In this document: positions 6,642-8,918 of the stretch, piece after piece
How the letters are laid out: every line of letters begins with the position of its first letter
Position numbering within the stretch: position 1 is the stretch's first letter
Assembly (NCBI GenBank): GCA_021812865.1
Contig: JAKAMP010000084.1
Coordinates: 1 to 8,918 of the forward strand
Origin: Bacteroidota bacterium
Lineage (GTDB): Bacteria; Bacteroidota; Bacteroidia; Bacteroidales; JAAYUG01
DNA length: 8,918 nt
Reading direction: 5' to 3'
Program-made: the position numbers and the translations under genes
The notes under the pieces: model-generated
The model's input: the letters and a program-made list of their open reading frames with translations, nothing else
Databases searched by the model: none
What the model was told of the DNA's origin: nothing

Positions 6642-7640
6642 TCAAAGCTTGGTATAGGTATGAACACCTTGCTCTGCCACAGCACCATTATGCCAGATGG
6701 TATAGGCACCTGTCATTGTACCTGTTGTGAGATCAACAATACCTGACTCTGTACCAGTCCAACCTCCACCCCAGTCAGTAACCGGCATAGAATAAGTCAA
6801 ATTCACAACGTCAACAGTAAATACACCTGTCCATAATGAATTCCAGTAGTTGTCGGTTTGAATGGTTGTGGAATTGACTTTGGTAAAGCTTACATTATAG
6901 CTATAAGCCTCTGCAGGTTCATCAGCATTATAATTACCCACTAAGTTGTTGATCAATTCCTGGCCTGTAGTAAACTGCCAAACAACGCTTTCCGAAGTAC
7001 CACCAAGACCATCTTTGGCAACTACTTTCCAGTAATATTTGGTTGTAGGTAAAAGAGCGCTGGGAACAGTGAAACTTGAGGAAGCAACATTGGCAAAGGC
7101 AATGGCAGGATTACTGGCTGTATCGAGGTAAATGTCATAGGTTAAAGTATTACCTGCATCAGGATCAGTGGCCTCCCATTTCAGTTTCGGTGTAACAGAC
7201 ACATCAATGGATGCACTGTCGGGTGCAAGCAAAGTAGGAACACCAGGATTTGAATTTACCCAGATATGCCAAACGCTACTGGATGAGTAAAGATTATTCG
7301 CATCGGTAGCAACGACTTTCCAGTAATATAGTCCACCGGTGGTGGCTTCTACACTGAAATTGGTTGCTGATATTCCCGATGCAACCAAGGGTGGATTTTT
7401 GGATTCGCCAAAATAAACATCCCATTTCATAGCACTTGCAGCCGTACCCTCCCAAGTCAAGTCGAGTGTAATGGGTGTTCCGGCAAATGGGATCACACCG
7501 TAATCTACAGGAGTAGGAGTTGCCGGCATAGCTATTTGATTAGCTACAGGCGCAGCGCCTTCGTCCTTTGTACATCCCTGCATTGCAGCAATCCCAAGAA
7601 GGACGACCGAGAAAAAAAATATTATATTTCTATTTTTCAT
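6642..7640 (-). CDS. SusE-like outer-membrane lipoprotein with two FN3-like domains
   Basis: This is a 332-residue predicted lipoprotein. A hydrophobic signal peptide ends in MQGC, making Cys23 the lipidated residue. It is followed directly by TKDE, which resembles the Lys-(Asp/Glu)2 surface-export signal of Bacteroidota. Two tandem fibronectin-III-like domains follow (about 46-130 and 134-226), each carrying the same strand (YYWKVVATD at 105-113, YYWKVVAKD at 202-210). A C-terminal beta-rich domain of about 100 residues (230-332) begins NNLVGNY and contains several tryptophans (NYWNSLWTG, DWGGGWTG). The ATG at 7640 is chosen over an in-frame TTG 12 bases upstream. The gene is 59 bases after the DUF1735 gene and is the last of the operon. 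By position it resembles the SusE/SusF-type surface glycan-binding proteins that assist a SusC/SusD importer; the actual ligand is unknown. Confidence 0.82.
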   Translation of the reverse strand: MKNRNIIFFFSVVLLGIAAMQGCTKDEGAAPVANQIAMPATPTPVDYGVIPFAGTPITLDLTWEGTAASAMKWDVYFGESKNPPLVASGISATNFSVEATTGGLYYWKVVATDANNLYSSSSVWHIWVNSNPGVPTLLAPDSASIDVSVTPKLKWEATDPDAGNTLTYDIYLDTASNPAIAFANVASSSFTVPSALLPTTKYYWKVVAKDGLGGTSESVVWQFTTGQELINNLVGNYNADEPAEAYSYNVSFTKVNSTTIQTDNYWNSLWTGVFTVDVVNLTYSMPVTDWGGGWTGTESGIVDLTTGTMTGAYTIWHNGAVAEQGVHTYTKL

Positions 7641-7699
7641 AAGATTATCCAATTAAATTGAAAAAATTGTTTGTAGAATAAACATGTTTTACAGCAGCG

Positions 7700-8578
7700 C
7701 TACTCTCTAACGAGTGTTTCGTAACCAACACGTTTCACCCCACCAATTTCATAATAATAATAGAGATAAAAAGTTTGGGTAGAAGGATCGTAATGAGAAA
7801 CACCGCCTACACCGCCATAATTAGTGGTTAGATCATTTGGAAGTACAGCATATGCTTCCTTGCTGGTAAAGGTCACTTTGTTAGTGAGCGGGTCGACAGT
7901 TAGATTAACAGACCATCCAATGTCAGCGAGAGGGAAGTTCACCGTGTTGGCGTCAACCGTCGTAAGATTTTTGCTACCAGAGAAAGTTCTGTCAAAAGCT
8001 AAGTCTTCCCTGAATAAACGACCATCAGAGGTATACTTGCCTTCGTACTGGTTGGCAACCGGCATGGAAATGAGGATGGTTTTCTTGTTGGCTGCAATGG
8101 TGATGCTGTTATCAGATACGGACTCAATGCTTACCGGCACCATATATTTGGATGAAAGGTCGAGCGTGTCGGCCCTGGTTACCCAAACACTCACATACGC
8201 ATTGCGGGTGCCGGCCTTTATAGTAACAGTGTTACTGCCAAAATTCCAGGAAGGCATCAATTTATAAAACTGGAAGGTTGTATCCAGTGCAAATTGGGCC
8301 TGGTTATAAGCATCCAGCGCAGCCGGGTCGGCTCCGAGGGTAATGGTAACATCGTGTGTGGGAGGAACATCGGTAGCGATATTCACCAGGAAGCGGTAAT
8401 TCTGCGGGGCAGAGTCGGGAGTAATAGTATATGCCCAGAATCCGGGATTTTCAATTTCCGCATACATCTTTCCTTTGAGGGCATCGGTCCAGTTCTCCCC
8501 CCTGTCGTCCTTGAGACAGGAATTGAGCACGATAGGGAATGCCACCAAACTTAAAATCAGCATTATTTTATTTCTCAT
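7700..8578 (-). CDS. DUF1735-type surface lipoprotein
   Basis: This is a 292-residue predicted lipoprotein. The signal peptide ends in VLNSC (Cys21), followed directly by LKDD, again a Lys-acidic-acidic export-like signal. Residues about 35-172 fit the DUF1735 (BT_3987-like N-terminal) beta-sandwich. The segment has DVTITLGADPAALDAYN, then an FQFYKLMP strand, VTIKAGTRNAYVSVWV and KYMVPVSIESVS, the usual order in this family. A second beta-rich domain follows (about 177-292) that starts QYEGKYTSDG and ends FYLYYYYEIGG to YETLVRE; it resembles the DUF4361-type tails of such proteins, though I am less sure of this. DUF1735 proteins are found in polysaccharide-utilization loci next to susD genes and are thought to bind ligand at the cell surface. 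Here the gene lies 39 bases after the susD-like stop and before the FN3 lipoprotein. No catalytic motif is visible. Confidence 0.85.
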   Translation of the reverse strand: MRNKIMLILSLVAFPIVLNSCLKDDRGENWTDALKGKMYAEIENPGFWAYTITPDSAPQNYRFLVNIATDVPPTHDVTITLGADPAALDAYNQAQFALDTTFQFYKLMPSWNFGSNTVTIKAGTRNAYVSVWVTRADTLDLSSKYMVPVSIESVSDNSITIAANKKTILISMPVANQYEGKYTSDGRLFREDLAFDRTFSGSKNLTTVDANTVNFPLADIGWSVNLTVDPLTNKVTFTSKEAYAVLPNDLTTNYGGVGGVSHYDPSTQTFYLYYYYEIGGVKRVGYETLVRE

Positions 8579-8617
8579 ATCTTTCAGTTTTAACTGTTAA
8601 TTTTTTGAATGGCAACA

Positions 8618-8918
8618 TTATTTGGACGTAGGCTGCCAGAAAATCTTAGTAGTGAACAGATTCACTTTTCCGCCAGGTAAAGCAGATTCAATTGCTTTTA
8701 CATTGTCGCCGTTCACTTCGTATTCCCTCTGGGGGTAAAGCATCCTAACAGGAGGAGTATTGTTGATCCTGTTGGGATCCTGTGACCATTGGATAAAATC
8801 AGGGAAACCGGTTCTTCTGAAATCGGTCCAGATTTCAATAGGGGCTATGCCATTCAAAGATGCCCATTTCATAGTGATAATAAGTTTCAGCTTATTGGAA
8901 GCAGCATCATAATCGGTA
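8618..8918 (-). CDS. SusD/RagB-like nutrient-binding lipoprotein, C-terminal end (5' part outside window)
   Basis: The frame runs off the right edge of the window; about 99 C-terminal residues are visible. They show the conserved SusD end: a helix LKLIITMKWASLNG, then EIWTDFRRTGFPDF, then PVRMLYPQREYEVNGDN, closing with TTKIFWQPTSK. SusD-like proteins sit as a lid on the SusC TonB-dependent channel and capture oligosaccharides, or in some cases peptides. A susC-like gene is expected just beyond the window. The methionine at 8872 is internal, as the reading continues upstream of it. The gene is first in the visible part of the operon, with the DUF1735 gene 39 bases downstream. The operon promoter is not in the window. 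Confidence 0.93.
   Translation of the reverse strand, partial: TDYDAASNKLKLIITMKWASLNGIAPIEIWTDFRRTGFPDFIQWSQDPNRINNTPPVRMLYPQREYEVNGDNVKAIESALPGGKVNLFTTKIFWQPTSK

Noticed and set aside
6152..6730. 192-codon plus-strand frame spanning the cysD start, the intergenic gap and the terminator
   Set aside because: It crosses the cysD N-terminus, a promoter-like region and a clear intrinsic terminator on the other strand, and the translation looks like no known protein.
7680..7689. AAACATGTTT palindrome between the two lipoprotein genes
   Set aside because: It is short and AT-rich, has no loop or T tract, and sits in an evident operon gap, so chance is a sufficient explanation.
1..8918. CRISPR arrays, tRNA or rRNA genes, transposases and integration sites
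   Set aside because: Reading both strands showed no regular spaced repeats, no cloverleaf-like sequence, no rRNA segments and no transposase or integrase motifs.

Overview
The window looks like chromosomal DNA from a member of the Bacteroidota. Evidence for this is a SusD-like protein followed by DUF1735-type and FN3-type lipoproteins, an S23-type four-helix-bundle gene, a TAnnTTTG -7 promoter element, no clear Shine-Dalgarno sequences, and an FtsK gene followed at once by a LolA-like gene. No species can be named from it.

Left part (1-1461, plus strand): the 3' end of ftsK (motor domain from just before Walker B, plus the gamma winged helix) is followed one base later by a LolA-like periplasmic lipoprotein-carrier gene. 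A hairpin lies between this pair and the convergent gene to its right.

Centre (1465-6496, minus strand): a polytopic 7TMR-HD phosphohydrolase of the PgpH type (probably a cyclic-di-AMP phosphodiesterase) has its own candidate promoter. Upstream of it are the two subunits of sulfate adenylyltransferase, cysD (first) and cysN. These are usually adjacent, but here a 591-base, AT-rich stretch separates them. That stretch holds one small gene of the 23S rRNA intervening-sequence protein (S23, Avd-like four-helix bundle) family. The spacer also carries an imperfect inverted repeat on either side of that gene. This is the most unusual arrangement in the window.

Right part (6592-8918, minus strand): this is the end of a SusC/SusD-type nutrient-uptake operon. 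The C-terminus of a SusD-like protein is followed by a DUF1735 lipoprotein and a two-FN3 lipoprotein, and the operon closes with a strong rho-independent terminator. Both complete lipoproteins carry a Cys-x-Lys-Asp-acidic sequence right after the lipidated cysteine, which resembles the Bacteroidota surface-export signal. No enzyme that would reveal the substrate lies in the window.

Most of the window is ordinary housekeeping and transport content, and I see no convincing new defence, mobile or regulatory system. The points worth a second look are the split cysD/cysN pair and the uncharacterised C-terminal domains of the two lipoproteins.
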